Shown one piece after another: positions 29,356-38,405 of a DNA stretch of 64,000 nucleotides. Position numbers and translations under genes: made by a program. The notes below the pieces were generated by a model. The model saw only the letters and a list, made by a program, of their open reading frames with translations. It did not search any database and had not been told where the DNA came from. Position 1 is the first letter of the stretch. The number at the start of each line of letters is the position of its first letter. Source of the stretch: Streptomyces sp. ITFR-16 (GTDB lineage Bacteria; Actinomycetota; Actinomycetes; Streptomycetales; Streptomycetaceae); contig NZ_CP134609.1 of NCBI RefSeq assembly GCF_031844705.1, positions 2,294,001-2,358,000 of the forward strand, given 5' to 3'.

Positions 29356-30369
29356 TCAGACCTTCGGCTGCTGCTGGGTGATGCAGTGGATGCCGCCGCC
29401 CCCGGCGAAGATGGCGCGGGCGTCGACCAGGGTCACCGTACGGTCGGGGAACAGGCGGCGGAAGATCCCGGCGGCGAGCTCGTCGCGCGGGTCGCCGAAG
29501 GCACACAGGACGACGCCGCCGTTGCAGAGGTAGTGGTTGATGTAGGAGTAGTCGACCCACTCCCCGTCGGCGCGCAGCACGGTGGGCGCCGGGACCTCGA
29601 CGACCTCCAGCGGGCGGCCCTTCGCGTCGGTGGCGGCGCGCAGGATCCTGACGCTCTCGCGGGTGATCTCGTGGTCGGGATGGGCCGGGTCCGGCTGGAC
29701 ATGGGCGACGACGGTACCGGGGCGGGCGAAGGCGGCGACGATGTCGACATGGCCGAGCGTGCCGTACGTGCCGTAGTCGCCGGACAGGCCCCGGGGCAGC
29801 CAGATCGCCTTCTCGGTCCCGAGCCGGGCGTGCACCTCCGCTTCGACCTGCTCACGGGTCCAGCCGGGGTTGCGCTCCTTGCCGAGCTGGACGGTCTCGG
29901 TGAGCAGGACGGTGCCCTCGCCGTCGACGTGGACCGCGCCGCCCTCGTTGACCAGCGGCGAGGAGTGCACGGGCACCCCCGCGAGTTCGGCGACGGAACG
30001 GGCGATGTGCCGGTCGTGCTCCCAGCGGGCCCAGCCCTGGGCGCCCCAGCCGTTGAACGTCCAGTCCACGGCGGCCAGTTCGCGGCCGTCGGTGACGAAG
30101 GTGGGGCCGATGTCGCGCATCCAGGCGTCGTCGAGCGGGCGCACCGCCAGCTCGATGTCCGGGCCGAGCAGGGCGCGGGCGCCGTCCTCCTGGCCGGGGC
30201 CCACGACCACCGTGACGGGTTCGAAGCGGCGCACGGCGCGGGCGACGGCGGCCCAGGCGCGCCGCGCCCCGTCGAGTTCCGCGTCGGTGGCGAAGGTGGG
30301 GTTGGGGCCCGGCCAGGCCATCCAGGTGCGTGCGTGCGGGGCCCACTCGGGCGGCATACGGAAGGTCAC
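29356..30369 (-). CDS. aguA: Agmatine deiminase
   Basis: The protein is 337 residues. It shows the guanidine-modifying fold motifs of agmatine deiminases: WPGPNPTF near the N-terminus, DAWMRDIGPTF, a His-containing stretch GTLGHVDIVAAF, and the catalytic cysteine in GGGGIHCITQQQP at the end. It hydrolyses agmatine to N-carbamoylputrescine and ammonia. The start is GTG 30369; an 8-residue mini-frame beginning at ATG 30392 duplicates its first codons and ends on it. No N-carbamoylputrescine amidase gene is adjacent. Confidence 0.9.
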   Translation of the reverse strand: MTFRMPPEWAPHARTWMAWPGPNPTFATDAELDGARRAWAAVARAVRRFEPVTVVVGPGQEDGARALLGPDIELAVRPLDDAWMRDIGPTFVTDGRELAAVDWTFNGWGAQGWARWEHDRHIARSVAELAGVPVHSSPLVNEGGAVHVDGEGTVLLTETVQLGKERNPGWTREQVEAEVHARLGTEKAIWLPRGLSGDYGTYGTLGHVDIVAAFARPGTVVAHVQPDPAHPDHEITRESVRILRAATDAKGRPLEVVEVPAPTVLRADGEWVDYSYINHYLCNGGVVLCAFGDPRDELAAGIFRRLFPDRTVTLVDARAIFAGGGGIHCITQQQPKV

Positions 30370-30392
30370 TGCGCGTCCTTACGGAAGGTCAT
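30366..30392 (-). CDS. Mini-cistron MTFRKDAQ overlapping the aguA start
   Basis: ATG 30392 has a strong AGGAG site and reads 8 codons before TGA, which overlaps the aguA GTG as GTGA. Its first 12 bases repeat the aguA start region exactly (tacggaaggtca at 30358-30369 and 30380-30391 on the + strand). This could couple aguA translation to initiation at the better site, or be a small duplication with no role. Confidence 0.4.
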   Translation of the reverse strand: MTFRKDAQ

Positions 30393-30401
30393 GGCGGGCT
30401 C

Positions 30402-32090
30402 CTACAGGAAGTAGAGCCGGTTGAGGGAGACCGAGTCGGCCGGCTCCGAGCTGAGCGGGTCGCCGTCCAGGGTGACGAGCCCGCTGCGGGCGTCCACGTC
30501 GACCGCGCCGGTACGGGAGTTGAGGCGCAGGTCGGCGGGGCCGATGCCCCGGGTCCCGCGCACGCCGACGCGCCGGCGGCGGGTGGGCATGCCGTCCGCG
30601 CCGAGCTGGGCGGCGGCCTGCGAGACGAAGGCGACCGAGATGTCGGCGGGGGTGGCCCCGTACGCGCCGAACTGCGGCCCGAGGACGAGGGGTTCGCAGG
30701 TGTCGGTGGCGGCGTTGGGGTCGCCGGTGACCCCGTAGGCGGGGAAGCCGGACTTGAGCACCAGCTGCGGCTTCGCGCCGAAGAACTCGGGGCGCCAGAG
30801 CACGATGTCGGCCATCTTCCCGGTCTCGATGGAGCCGATCTCGTGCGCCAGTCCGTGGGCGATGGCGGGGTTGATGGTGAGCTTGGCGATGTAGCGCAGC
30901 ACGCGCGCGTTGTCGTCGCCCGGTCCGTCGCCCTCCAGCGGGCCGAGTTCGGCCTTCATCTTCCCGGCCATGGCGAAGGTGCGCCGGACCGTCTCGCCGG
31001 CCCGCCCCATGCCCTGGGCGTCGGAGGAGGTGATCCCGATGGCGCCGAGGTCGTGCAGCACGTCCTCGGCGCCCATCGTGCCGGCCCTGATCCGGTCGCG
31101 GGCCATGGCGGCGTCGCCGGGCAGATCGGTCTTCAGGTCGTGGACGGAGACGATCATCCCGTAGTGCTCGGCGACCGCGTCCCGGCCGAAGGGCAGGGTC
31201 GGGTTGGTGGAGGAGCCGATGACATTCGGCACACCCGCCATCTTCAGGACGTTGGGGACGTGTCCGCCGCCGCAGCCCTCGATGTGGAAGGCGTGGATGG
31301 TGCGGCCCTCCAGGACGCTCAGGGTGTCCTCGACCGACAGGCATTCGTTGAGCCCGTCGCTGTGCAGGGCCACCTGGACGTCGTACTCCTCGGCGACGCG
31401 CAGGGCGGTGTCCAGGGCCCGGGTGTGCGCCCCCATGTCCTCGTGGACCTTGAAACCGCAGGCCCCGCCCTCGGCGAGCGCCTCGACGAGCGGCGCTCGG
31501 TGGGAGGAGGAACCCCGGCCCAGGAAGCCGATGTTGACCGGCCAGGCGTCGAAGGCGTTGAAGGCGTGGCGCAGCGCCCACGGCGAGTTGACGCCGACGC
31601 CCCAGACCGGGCCGAACTCCTGGCCGATGACCGTGGTCACCCCGGAGGCGAGCGAGGCCTCCATGATCCGGGGCGAGAGCAGGTGGACATGGGTGTCGAC
31701 GGCGCCCGCGGTCGCGATGAGCCCCTCGCCGGAGACGATCGAGGTGCCGGTGCCGACGACGACGTCCACCCCGTCCAGGGTGTCCGGGTTCCCGGCCCGG
31801 CCGATCGCGTGGATCCGGCCCTCGCGGATGCCGACGGACACCTTGCGGATGCCCTGCACGGCGTCGATGACCAGCACGTTGCTGATCACCACGTCACAGG
31901 TCTCCCGGACCGCCGCGGCCTTCAGATGCAGCCCGTCGCGGGCGGTCTTGCCGAATCCGGCGAGGAACTCCTCGCCCGGCTTCTGGGCGTCGGACTCGAC
32001 GCGGACGGTCAGCCCGGAGTCCCCGAGCCTGACCCGGTCACCGGCGCGCGGTCCGTGCACGGAGGCGTACTCGTACGGATCGATGCTCAT
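30402..32090 (-). CDS. ureC: Urease alpha subunit, divergent form
   Basis: The protein is 562 residues, the normal UreC length. The nickel and catalytic residues known from Klebsiella urease can be placed: the HxH in DTHVH, the carbamylated Lys and neighbouring His in GFKVHED, His in ALHSDGLNE, His in GCGGGHVPN and Asp in TSSDAQGMGR. Differences are notable. The flap Cys is Val (SVHDL, where CHHLD is usual), and the GGTGPADGTNAT region is replaced by QEFGPVWGVGVNSP. Urea hydrolysis is likely, but activity may be altered. No ureD, E, F or G lies nearby, so maturation proteins must come from elsewhere. It overlaps ureAB by 4 bases. Confidence 0.88.
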   Translation of the reverse strand: MSIDPYEYASVHGPRAGDRVRLGDSGLTVRVESDAQKPGEEFLAGFGKTARDGLHLKAAAVRETCDVVISNVLVIDAVQGIRKVSVGIREGRIHAIGRAGNPDTLDGVDVVVGTGTSIVSGEGLIATAGAVDTHVHLLSPRIMEASLASGVTTVIGQEFGPVWGVGVNSPWALRHAFNAFDAWPVNIGFLGRGSSSHRAPLVEALAEGGACGFKVHEDMGAHTRALDTALRVAEEYDVQVALHSDGLNECLSVEDTLSVLEGRTIHAFHIEGCGGGHVPNVLKMAGVPNVIGSSTNPTLPFGRDAVAEHYGMIVSVHDLKTDLPGDAAMARDRIRAGTMGAEDVLHDLGAIGITSSDAQGMGRAGETVRRTFAMAGKMKAELGPLEGDGPGDDNARVLRYIAKLTINPAIAHGLAHEIGSIETGKMADIVLWRPEFFGAKPQLVLKSGFPAYGVTGDPNAATDTCEPLVLGPQFGAYGATPADISVAFVSQAAAQLGADGMPTRRRRVGVRGTRGIGPADLRLNSRTGAVDVDARSGLVTLDGDPLSSEPADSVSLNRLYFL

Positions 32091-32767
32091 CGGCCCGCTC
32101 CCAGGTAGCCGCAGGCCGCCGCGCGCCGCAGGGCCTCCTCGCGAGCGCCGGGTGCGTCCAGCGGTCCGTCGACCAGCCCGGCGAACCCGATCGCGACCCG
32201 GTCGCCGCCGATGGGCACGAGGCCCACCTCGACCGACTCGCCGGGGCCGAAGCGGACGGAGGAGCCGGCCGGCACGCAGAGCCGCATCCCGTAGGCGGCC
32301 GAGCGGTCGAAGTCGAGCCGGGGGTTCGCCTCGAAGAAGTGGAAGTGCGAGGTCACGGAGACCGGCACGGTGGCGGTGTTGCGGACGTCCAGGCGTACGC
32401 CCGGCTCCGGCTCCGGGGTGGCCGGGCCGGGGACGACCGCTCCGGGCCCCGCGTCACCGAGTCCGGCGCCCAGCGGCCGGGAGACCACGGCGAGCCGCGA
32501 CCCGTCGTCGAAGACGGCCTCCACATGGACCTCGGTGACCACGTCCGCGACCCCGGGCAGCACGTCGTCCGGGCCGAGCACACTGCGGGCGGCCTCGATC
32601 GCCTCGGCGAGCCGGCGCCCGTCGCGGGCGGCCTCGCAGACAGTGTCCGCGATCAGGGCGGTCGCCTCGGGGACGTTCAGCCGAAGGCCCCGGGCCCGGC
32701 GGGCGCGGGCGAGCTCGGCGGCGCCGAAGAGCAGCAGCCGGTCGCGTTCGGTCGGAGTCAGTCGCAC
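32087..32767 (-). CDS. ureAB: Fused urease gamma/beta subunit
   Basis: The protein is 226 residues from GTG 32767, behind AGGAGG. Residues 1-100 are the gamma domain (LTPTERDRLLLFGAAELA). After a Pro-rich linker the beta domain covers 120-226, with the hallmark TSHFHFFEANPRLDFDR and the tail GYLGAGR. The gamma-beta fusion is a known arrangement in some bacteria. It heads the operon and overlaps ureC as ATGA. Confidence 0.9.
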   Translation of the reverse strand: MRLTPTERDRLLLFGAAELARARRARGLRLNVPEATALIADTVCEAARDGRRLAEAIEAARSVLGPDDVLPGVADVVTEVHVEAVFDDGSRLAVVSRPLGAGLGDAGPGAVVPGPATPEPEPGVRLDVRNTATVPVSVTSHFHFFEANPRLDFDRSAAYGMRLCVPAGSSVRFGPGESVEVGLVPIGGDRVAIGFAGLVDGPLDAPGAREEALRRAAACGYLGAGR

Positions 32768-32794
32768 GCCGTCACACCTCCTGGTCCTCTACAT

Positions 32795-32811
32795 TTAGAG
32801 CAACACTCTAA
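32795..32811. promoter_or_regulatory. Palindrome upstream of ureAB (probable TetR operator)
   Basis: TTAGAG and CTCTAA arms flank 5 bases, 28 bases before the ureAB start in an otherwise GC-rich stretch. The position suits control of the operon promoter by the TetR protein encoded within the operon. Confidence 0.5.
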
Positions 32812-32882
32812 CCAGAGACCATGGAGAAACGGAACCTTGACAGCATCGGTTCGAGCAGCGCTCCAAGCCTGCGGTGCACGAA

Positions 32883-32910
32883 AGGCCGCGCCCGGAGCCG
32901 GGCGCGGCCT
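32883..32910 (-). terminator. Hairpin downstream of ilvE
   Basis: Perfect 13-base arms (32883-32895 and 32898-32910) lie about 100 bases past the ilvE stop, beyond the palindromic repeat, and separate ilvE from the ureAB promoter. Confidence 0.6.
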
Positions 32911-32947
32911 GGTGACGCGGTGCGGGGCCTGGGGCGTGCCGTCCGCC

Positions 32948-33010
32948 CTAGGGCGTGCCGTCAAACTGGCGTCTGCCGGGCGACGACACCAGTTCGACGA
33001 CACGCCCTAG
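32948..33010. repeat. 63-bp dispersed palindromic repeat, copy 1
   Basis: It starts and ends with CTAGGGCGTG / CACGCCCTAG and has outer arms of about 22 bases with small mismatches around TCTGCCGGGCGACGAC. The terminal CTAG contains the TAG stop of ilvE. Copies 2 and 3 are at 46315-46351 and 63587-63649. Confidence 0.85.
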
Positions 33011-34095
33011 CCGAGCGGGTGCATCCAGCCGTGCGGGTCCTCGGCGGTGCCGCGCTGGATGTCGAGCAGGCGCTCGCGGAGCCTCAGGGTGACCGGGCCG
33101 GGGGTGCCGTCGCCCTGGACCCACTCGCCGCCCGCGCTCTTCACCGTGCCGACCGGGGTGATGACGGCGGCGGTGCCGCAGGCGAAGACCTCGGTGAGGG
33201 TGCCGGCCGCCGAGTCGTCGCGCCACTGGTCGATGGAGACGCGGCTCTCCTCGGCCTCGTAGCCGAGGTCCTCGGCGAGCTTGAGCAGCGAGTCACGGGT
33301 GATGCCCGCGAGCAGAGAGCCGGTGAGGGTGGGGGTGACGATCTTGTCGCCGTAGACGAAGTAGAGGTTCATCCCGCCCAGTTCCTCGACCCAGCGGTGC
33401 TCCACGGCGTCGAGGTAGGCGACCTGGTCGCAGCCCTTCGCGGCGGCCTCGGCCTGGGCGAGGAGGGACGCGGCGTAGTTGCCGCCGGTCTTGGCGTCGC
33501 CCATGCCGCCGGGGACGGCGCGCACGCGGTCCTCGGAGAGCCAGATGGAGACCGGCTTCACCCCGCCGGGGAAGTAGGCGCCGGCGGGCGAGGCGATGAC
33601 GAGGAAGAGGTACTCGTTGGCCGGCCGCACCCCGAGACCGACCTCGGTCGCGATCATGAAGGGGCGCAGGTAGAGCGACTCCTCGCCGCCGTGCGCCGGC
33701 ACCCACGCCTCGTCCTGCTGGACGAGCGCGTCACAGGCCGCGACGAACGTCTCGACGGGCAGCTCCGGCATGGCGAGCCGGTTGGCGGAGCGGCGGAAGC
33801 GCTCGGCGTTGGCCTCGGGGCGGAAGGTGGCGACCGTGCCGTCGGGCTGGCGGTAGGCCTTGAGACCCTCGAAGATCTCCTGGCCGTAGTGCAGCGTCAT
33901 ATTGGCGGGGTCGATCGACAGGGGCGCGTACGGGACGAGCTGGGCGTCGTGCCAGCCGCGGCCCTCGGTCCACTTGATCGTCACCATGTGGTCGGTGAAG
34001 TAGCGGCCGAAGCCCGGCTTGGCCAGGATGGCCTCGCGCTCCGCGTCGGACAGCGGGTTCGAGGAGGGCTTGAGCTCGATCGTGGGCGTCGTCAT
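33007..34095 (-). CDS. ilvE: Branched-chain amino-acid aminotransferase
   Basis: The protein is 362 residues from ATG 34095, behind GAAGGA. Class IV aminotransferase features are present: [16 protein letters not shown] near 80-95, [14 protein letters not shown], the PLP lysine in [14 protein letters not shown] following DAKT, and the C-terminal [13 protein letters not shown]. It interconverts valine, leucine and isoleucine with their keto acids. The length matches the actinobacterial group II BCAT. The stop codon is supplied by a dispersed repeat. It lies downstream of leuB with a terminator between. Confidence 0.95.
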   Translation of the reverse strand: MTTPTIELKPSSNPLSDAEREAILAKPGFGRYFTDHMVTIKWTEGRGWHDAQLVPYAPLSIDPANMTLHYGQEIFEGLKAYRQPDGTVATFRPEANAERFRRSANRLAMPELPVETFVAACDALVQQDEAWVPAHGGEESLYLRPFMIATEVGLGVRPANEYLFLVIASPAGAYFPGGVKPVSIWLSEDRVRAVPGGMGDAKTGGNYAASLLAQAEAAAKGCDQVAYLDAVEHRWVEELGGMNLYFVYGDKIVTPTLTGSLLAGITRDSLLKLAEDLGYEAEESRVSIDQWRDDSAAGTLTEVFACGTAAVITPVGTVKSAGGEWVQGDGTPGPVTLRLRERLLDIQRGTAEDPHGWMHPLG

Positions 34096-34287
34096 GAGTA
34101 CGTGTCCTTCACCGGTTTTGTGTGTGGAGGACCGCGTCCACGTCTTTCCCTGTCGGGACAGGTGCCAGGACGTCCGAGCTTCACCGCGTACCACGGTCCC
34201 GTTCGATTATCGCCCGACGGGGGCCGTGCACGAAATGACGCGAATGCGGTCCAGGGTTCGATGGTGACACCCGGGGCCGCACAGGAG

Positions 34288-34320
34288 AAGCCGCCGGGTG
34301 CGTGTGCGACCCGGCGGCTT
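34288..34320 (-). terminator. Hairpin after leuB
   Basis: Perfect 12-base arms (34288-34299 and 34309-34320) with a 9-base loop lie 17 bases past the leuB stop. Confidence 0.75.
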
Positions 34321-34337
34321 CTGAGGGAGTCGTCGGA

Positions 34338-35378
34338 TCAGCCCGCTACGCGTACCGCGAGCGCGTCGCCGATCTCGTCGGTGCTGCGAGCGGTTCCGTC
34401 GCGCTCCGCGAGGTCGGCGGAGACGGCGTCCTCGATGCGCACGGCCTGGGCCTCGTAGCCGAGGTGGCGCAGCAGGAGGGCGACGGAGAGGATCGTGGCG
34501 GTCGGGTCGGCCTTGCCCTGGCCCGCGATGTCGGGGGCAGAGCCGTGGACCGGCTCGAACATCGACGGGAAGGCACCCGTCGGGTTGATGTTGCCGGACG
34601 CGGCCAGGCCGATGCCGCCGGAGACGGCCGCGGCGAGGTCGGTGAGGATGTCGCCGAAGAGGTTGTCGGTGACGATGACGTCGAAGCGCTCCGGCTGGGT
34701 GACGAAGAAGATCGTCGCGGCGTCGACGTGCAGATAGTCGGTGGTGACCTGGGGGTACTCGGCCGCGACCTTGTCGAAGGTGTTCTTCCACAGATGGCCC
34801 GCGTACACCAGCACGTTGTTCTTGTGCACCAGGGTCAGCTTCTTGCGCGGGCGGGCGGCGGCGCGCTCGAAGGCGTCCCGGACGACCCGCTCGACACCGA
34901 AGGCGGTGTTGAGGCTGACCTCGGTGGCCACCTCGTGCTCCGTGCCGGTGCGCAGCGAACCGCCGTTGCCCGTGTACGGGCCCTCGGTGCCCTCGCGGAC
35001 GACGACGAAGTCGATGTCGGGGCGCCCGGCCAGCGGGGTCGCGGTGTTCGGGAACAGCTTCGACGGCCGCAGGTTGATGAAGTGGTCGAAGGCGAAGCGC
35101 AGCTTGAGCAGCAGCCCGCGCTCCAGGACGCCCGAGGGCACGGAGGGGTCGCCGATCGCGCCGAGCAGGATGGCGTCGTGGCCCTTGAGGGCCTCCAGCT
35201 CCGCGTCCGGGAGGGTTTCACCGGTGCGGTGCCAGCGCCGGGCGCCGAGGTCGTACTCCTTGGTCTCCAGCTTCACATCCTGCGGGAGAACAGCGTTGAG
35301 GACCTTGAGGCCCTGGGCCACGACCTCCTGGCCGATACCGTCGCCGGGGATCACTGCGAGATTGATGCTGCGAGACAT
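34338..35378 (-). CDS. leuB: 3-isopropylmalate dehydrogenase
   Basis: The protein is 346 residues from ATG 35378. [10 protein letters not shown] near 10-19 is the NAD/metal fold start. [13 protein letters not shown] carries substrate contacts. The metal Asp residues are in [17 protein letters not shown], and [33 protein letters not shown] is the C-terminal cofactor block. It oxidises and decarboxylates 3-isopropylmalate in leucine synthesis; homologues often also act on 3-methylmalate, the citramalate-pathway intermediate, which links it to cimA in this window. Confidence 0.93.
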   Translation of the reverse strand: MSRSINLAVIPGDGIGQEVVAQGLKVLNAVLPQDVKLETKEYDLGARRWHRTGETLPDAELEALKGHDAILLGAIGDPSVPSGVLERGLLLKLRFAFDHFINLRPSKLFPNTATPLAGRPDIDFVVVREGTEGPYTGNGGSLRTGTEHEVATEVSLNTAFGVERVVRDAFERAAARPRKKLTLVHKNNVLVYAGHLWKNTFDKVAAEYPQVTTDYLHVDAATIFFVTQPERFDVIVTDNLFGDILTDLAAAVSGGIGLAASGNINPTGAFPSMFEPVHGSAPDIAGQGKADPTATILSVALLLRHLGYEAQAVRIEDAVSADLAERDGTARSTDEIGDALAVRVAG

Positions 35379-35508
35379 GTCCGGCACCTTACTGCGCGTC
35401 CCACCCCATGACACGTCACGTCCACCATACGGACACATGGGGAGTTGTACGTGTACCGTTCACCTACCCGACAGGGTCACGTCAGGCAACGGGTGGAGGT
35501 TGTCGCCC

Positions 35509-37080
35509 ATGGACATCCCCCGTTTCGGTATCCCCGAGAAGCTCGCCGACCGCATGAGCATGGCCGAGCAGCACGACTACCTGCGCACCCGGCTGACCCG
35601 TCGTGGGGTGCTGCGTACGAGCGTGGCGACCGCGGCCGTGGCCGGCGCAGGGATCGGGACCTCGCTCGCCTCCTCCCCCGCGTACGCGGCGCCGACGGTG
35701 CTCGGCTCGCACAGCACCACCCGGGTCGACGGCTCGCTGGTCGCCCCGTTCGGCCGGCACCTGGCCTACGGCGCCGACCCGAAGACGCAGATGGCGGTCT
35801 CCTGGCAGGTGCCGTTCGCGGTGCGCCGCCCGTACATCCGGATCGGGCTCAAGCCCTGGGCGCTGAGCCGGAAGATCGACGCCGAGGTCCGCCACCTCAC
35901 GACGCCGCTGCTGAACGACGGCAAGATCGCGGCGGCCGAGCAGTTCTACGTGCACGCGGCCCTGGAGCGGCTCAAGCCCGGCACCACGTACTACTACGGC
36001 GTCGGCCACGACGGCTTCGACCCGGCCGACACCCGCAACCTGGGCACGCTCGGCGCGTTCACCGCCGCCCCCTCGCGCGCCGGGACGTTCACCTTCACCG
36101 CCTTCGGCGACCAGGGCGTCAGCTACCACGCGCTCGGCAACGACCAGCTGATCCTGGGCCAGAACCCCGCCTTCCACCTGCACGCGGGCGACATCTGCTA
36201 CGCCGACCCGTCGGGCTCCGGCCAGAGCAGCGACGCCTACGACGCGCGCACCTGGGACCAGTTCCTGGCACAGACGGAGACGGTCTCCAAGACCGTGCCG
36301 TGGATGGTGACGACCGGCAACCACGACATGGAGGCCTGGTACTCGCCCGACGGCTACGGCGGCCAGAACGCCCGCTGGACCCTGCCGGCCAACGGCCCGG
36401 ACCCGGTCAACCAGCCCGGCGCGTACTCCTTCGTGCACGGCAACGTCGGCGTGATCGCGCTGGACGCCAACGACGTCTCGTACGAGATCCCCGCCAACTT
36501 CGGCATCAGCGACGGCAGGCAGACCCGTTGGCTGGACCGGCGCCTCGGTGAGCTGCGGGCGCGCCACGACATCGACTTCCTGGTGGTCTTCTTCCACCAC
36601 TGCGCCTTCTCCACGACCAACGCGCACGCCTCGGACGGCGGGGTGCGGGACGCCTGGGTGCCGCTCTTCGAGAAGCACCAGGTGGACCTGGTCATCAACG
36701 GCCACAACCACGTCTACGAGCGCACCGACGCGATCCTGAGGAACACCGTCAAGCGCAGGGTGCCCATCGGCGAGCGCACCGACCCGACGCGGGACGGCAT
36801 CGTCTACGTCACGGCGGGCGGCGCGGGCAAGGCGCTGTACGACTTCCCCGCGCCCGACAGCTACGAGGGGCACGTGAAGGACCAGGAGAGCGTGAACACC
36901 TACCACGTGGTCAAGGGCGGCGGTAAGGCCACCGAGACCGTGGAGTGGTCGCGGGTGCGCTACACCGGCTTCTCCTTCCTCGCGGTGGAGGTGGAGGCCG
37001 GGCGGCACGCCCGGATGAAGGTCACCGCGCTCGCCGAGTCGGGCGAGCGCATCGACCACTTCGAGATCAGCCGCGGCTGA
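35509..37080 (+). CDS. Tat-exported metallophosphoesterase (purple acid phosphatase-like)
   Basis: The protein is 523 residues from ATG 35509, behind GGAGG. A twin-arginine signal (TRRGVLRTSVATAAVAG) ends near ASSPAYA (residue 61). A fibronectin-like N-domain covers 75-190. The two-metal core follows: FGDQG near 202, HAGDICYAD near 225, GNHD near 268, FFHHCAF near 363 and NGHNHVYER near 400. These are the ligands of the purple acid phosphatase branch. It probably frees phosphate from organic esters outside the cell. It is divergent from leuB across 130 bases in which I see no clear operator. Confidence 0.9.
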   Translation: MDIPRFGIPEKLADRMSMAEQHDYLRTRLTRRGVLRTSVATAAVAGAGIGTSLASSPAYAAPTVLGSHSTTRVDGSLVAPFGRHLAYGADPKTQMAVSWQVPFAVRRPYIRIGLKPWALSRKIDAEVRHLTTPLLNDGKIAAAEQFYVHAALERLKPGTTYYYGVGHDGFDPADTRNLGTLGAFTAAPSRAGTFTFTAFGDQGVSYHALGNDQLILGQNPAFHLHAGDICYADPSGSGQSSDAYDARTWDQFLAQTETVSKTVPWMVTTGNHDMEAWYSPDGYGGQNARWTLPANGPDPVNQPGAYSFVHGNVGVIALDANDVSYEIPANFGISDGRQTRWLDRRLGELRARHDIDFLVVFFHHCAFSTTNAHASDGGVRDAWVPLFEKHQVDLVINGHNHVYERTDAILRNTVKRRVPIGERTDPTRDGIVYVTAGGAGKALYDFPAPDSYEGHVKDQESVNTYHVVKGGGKATETVEWSRVRYTGFSFLAVEVEAGRHARMKVTALAESGERIDHFEISRG

Positions 37081-37107
37081 GCGCCGCCGGCCGCCCGAAG
37101 GCCCGGT

Positions 37108-37239
37108 TCAGTGACCGGTGGAGCCGCCGTTGTCCCTGCGGTCGAGTGCGCGCTGCAGGGCGGCGGCGGCAGCCTGCCGCTCCGGCTCGGTCGGGCGGTG
37201 GGCGTGACGGACGCGGCGGCGGACAGTGGTCTCGGCCAT
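37108..37239 (-). CDS. Small basic protein of 43 residues
   Basis: This frame starts at ATG 37239 with an AAGGAG site at good spacing and encodes MAETTVRRRVRHAH, then a Pro-Thr-Glu turn, an Ala/Arg helix (RQAAAAALQRALDRR) and a Gly-rich end. It has Streptomyces-like codon use and a good start, but no known family. The 37240-37498 gap upstream contains two GGATTTCGAG-like repeats near 37265 and 37310 and otherwise nothing clear. Confidence 0.6.
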   Translation of the reverse strand: MAETTVRRRVRHAHRPTEPERQAAAAALQRALDRRDNGGSTGH

Positions 37240-37498
37240 GATGGATCGACTCCTTGAGATCGCGAGGATTTCGAGATCGAGCACGCGTGAACATGCTGAC
37301 GAGATCTGGGATTTCGAGGCGCCGGAAGGGGCGGGGAGCAGGCGCCGCAGGGGTTGCCTGCTTCGGGGCACGCGCTCACGACCGCCAGTCGCTTGATCGA
37401 GCGAGACGTTCGGCTTCTACAAAGCTAGGGCAGCCGCGCCGGTCTGTCTCCACAATTACTCGGACTTCCTACTATCTGAGACGGAGGTTTACGCGAGC

Positions 37499-38383
37499 TC
37501 ACCCGCCGCTCACTCTCAGCTCCCTGATGAGCGCCCGGACGGCGAGCGATCGTGCCAGCTCAGGGGTGGTGACATAGCCCACCGAACGCGTCGGGCGCTC
37601 CGGACCGAGAGCGGTGACCGCCACCGTGTCCGGTGCTCCTTCCAGGGAGAGGCCCGGCATGATCGCCATGCCGAGACCGCGGGAGACCATCGAGAGCACC
37701 GCTCCGTCGTCCTCGGCCTCCACCGTCGCGGACGGGATCCAGTCCTGGGCCGCCCACCAGTCCCGGGTGTACGAGGTGCAGCTCTCCGCCCAGTCGAGCA
37801 GCGGCAGCGTCCGGGGCGCCGGATGACCGGCCGGGTGCACCAGCGCGTACTCCTCCTCCCGCAGCACTCCCCCGACGAGTTCCTTCGGTACGGGCGAACT
37901 CGTGCCGATCGTCGCGATGCCGAGGTCGGCGCGCCCGTCCAGGACCTCGCCGGCCGTGCCGCGCCCCACCTCGCGCACCACCCGCACCACCGGCCGGATC
38001 CCCGGGTGGCGGGCCCGCAGCCGCTCCAGGGCGGGCGGCAGCAGATGCAGTGCGGCGCTGCGGAAGGCGGCGATCCGCAGCGGCCCGGTCACCGCGCCGG
38101 ACTCCCCCGGCCCGGCGGCCGCGGCCCGCGCCTCCTCGCCCATCAGCTCCAGCAGCCGCAGGACGCGCCGGGCGTACCCGACCGCGCTCGTGCCCGCCTG
38201 CGTGGGCCTGGCACCCGTGCGGCCCCGGTCGAAGAGCACCGCCCCGATCCTGCCCTCGGCGGTACGGACGGCGTGCGAGACGGCCGACTGCGTCATGCCG
38301 AGGGCTGCGGCCGCGCCGGAGAAGCTGCCCGCCTCCTCGACCGCGAGGAGGACGCGCAGTTCGTGCGGGGCGAGATCGGTCAT
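37499..38383 (-). CDS. LysR-family regulator
   Basis: The protein is 294 residues. The winged HTH lies at 5-65 (LLAVEEAGSFSGAAAALGMTQSAVSHAV), followed by the linker helix and a periplasmic-binding-like sensor domain (about 95-290: PLRIAAFRSAALHLLPPAL, GRADLGIATIG). The start ATG 38383 is divergent from the oxidoreductase gene, with 148 bases between holding 15-bp tandem repeats. This is the standard layout in which a LysR protein controls itself and its divergent neighbour. Confidence 0.9.
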   Translation of the reverse strand: MTDLAPHELRVLLAVEEAGSFSGAAAALGMTQSAVSHAVRTAEGRIGAVLFDRGRTGARPTQAGTSAVGYARRVLRLLELMGEEARAAAAGPGESGAVTGPLRIAAFRSAALHLLPPALERLRARHPGIRPVVRVVREVGRGTAGEVLDGRADLGIATIGTSSPVPKELVGGVLREEEYALVHPAGHPAPRTLPLLDWAESCTSYTRDWWAAQDWIPSATVEAEDDGAVLSMVSRGLGMAIMPGLSLEGAPDTVAVTALGPERPTRSVGYVTTPELARSLAVRALIRELRVSGG

Positions 38384-38405
38384 CGTGCGTGGATCCCCTC
38401 GTTGT

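Noticed and set aside
30402..32090. Dihydropyrimidinase or another amidohydrolase in place of UreC
   Set aside because: The adjoining fused gamma/beta subunit and the full set of urease nickel-site motifs point to UreC.
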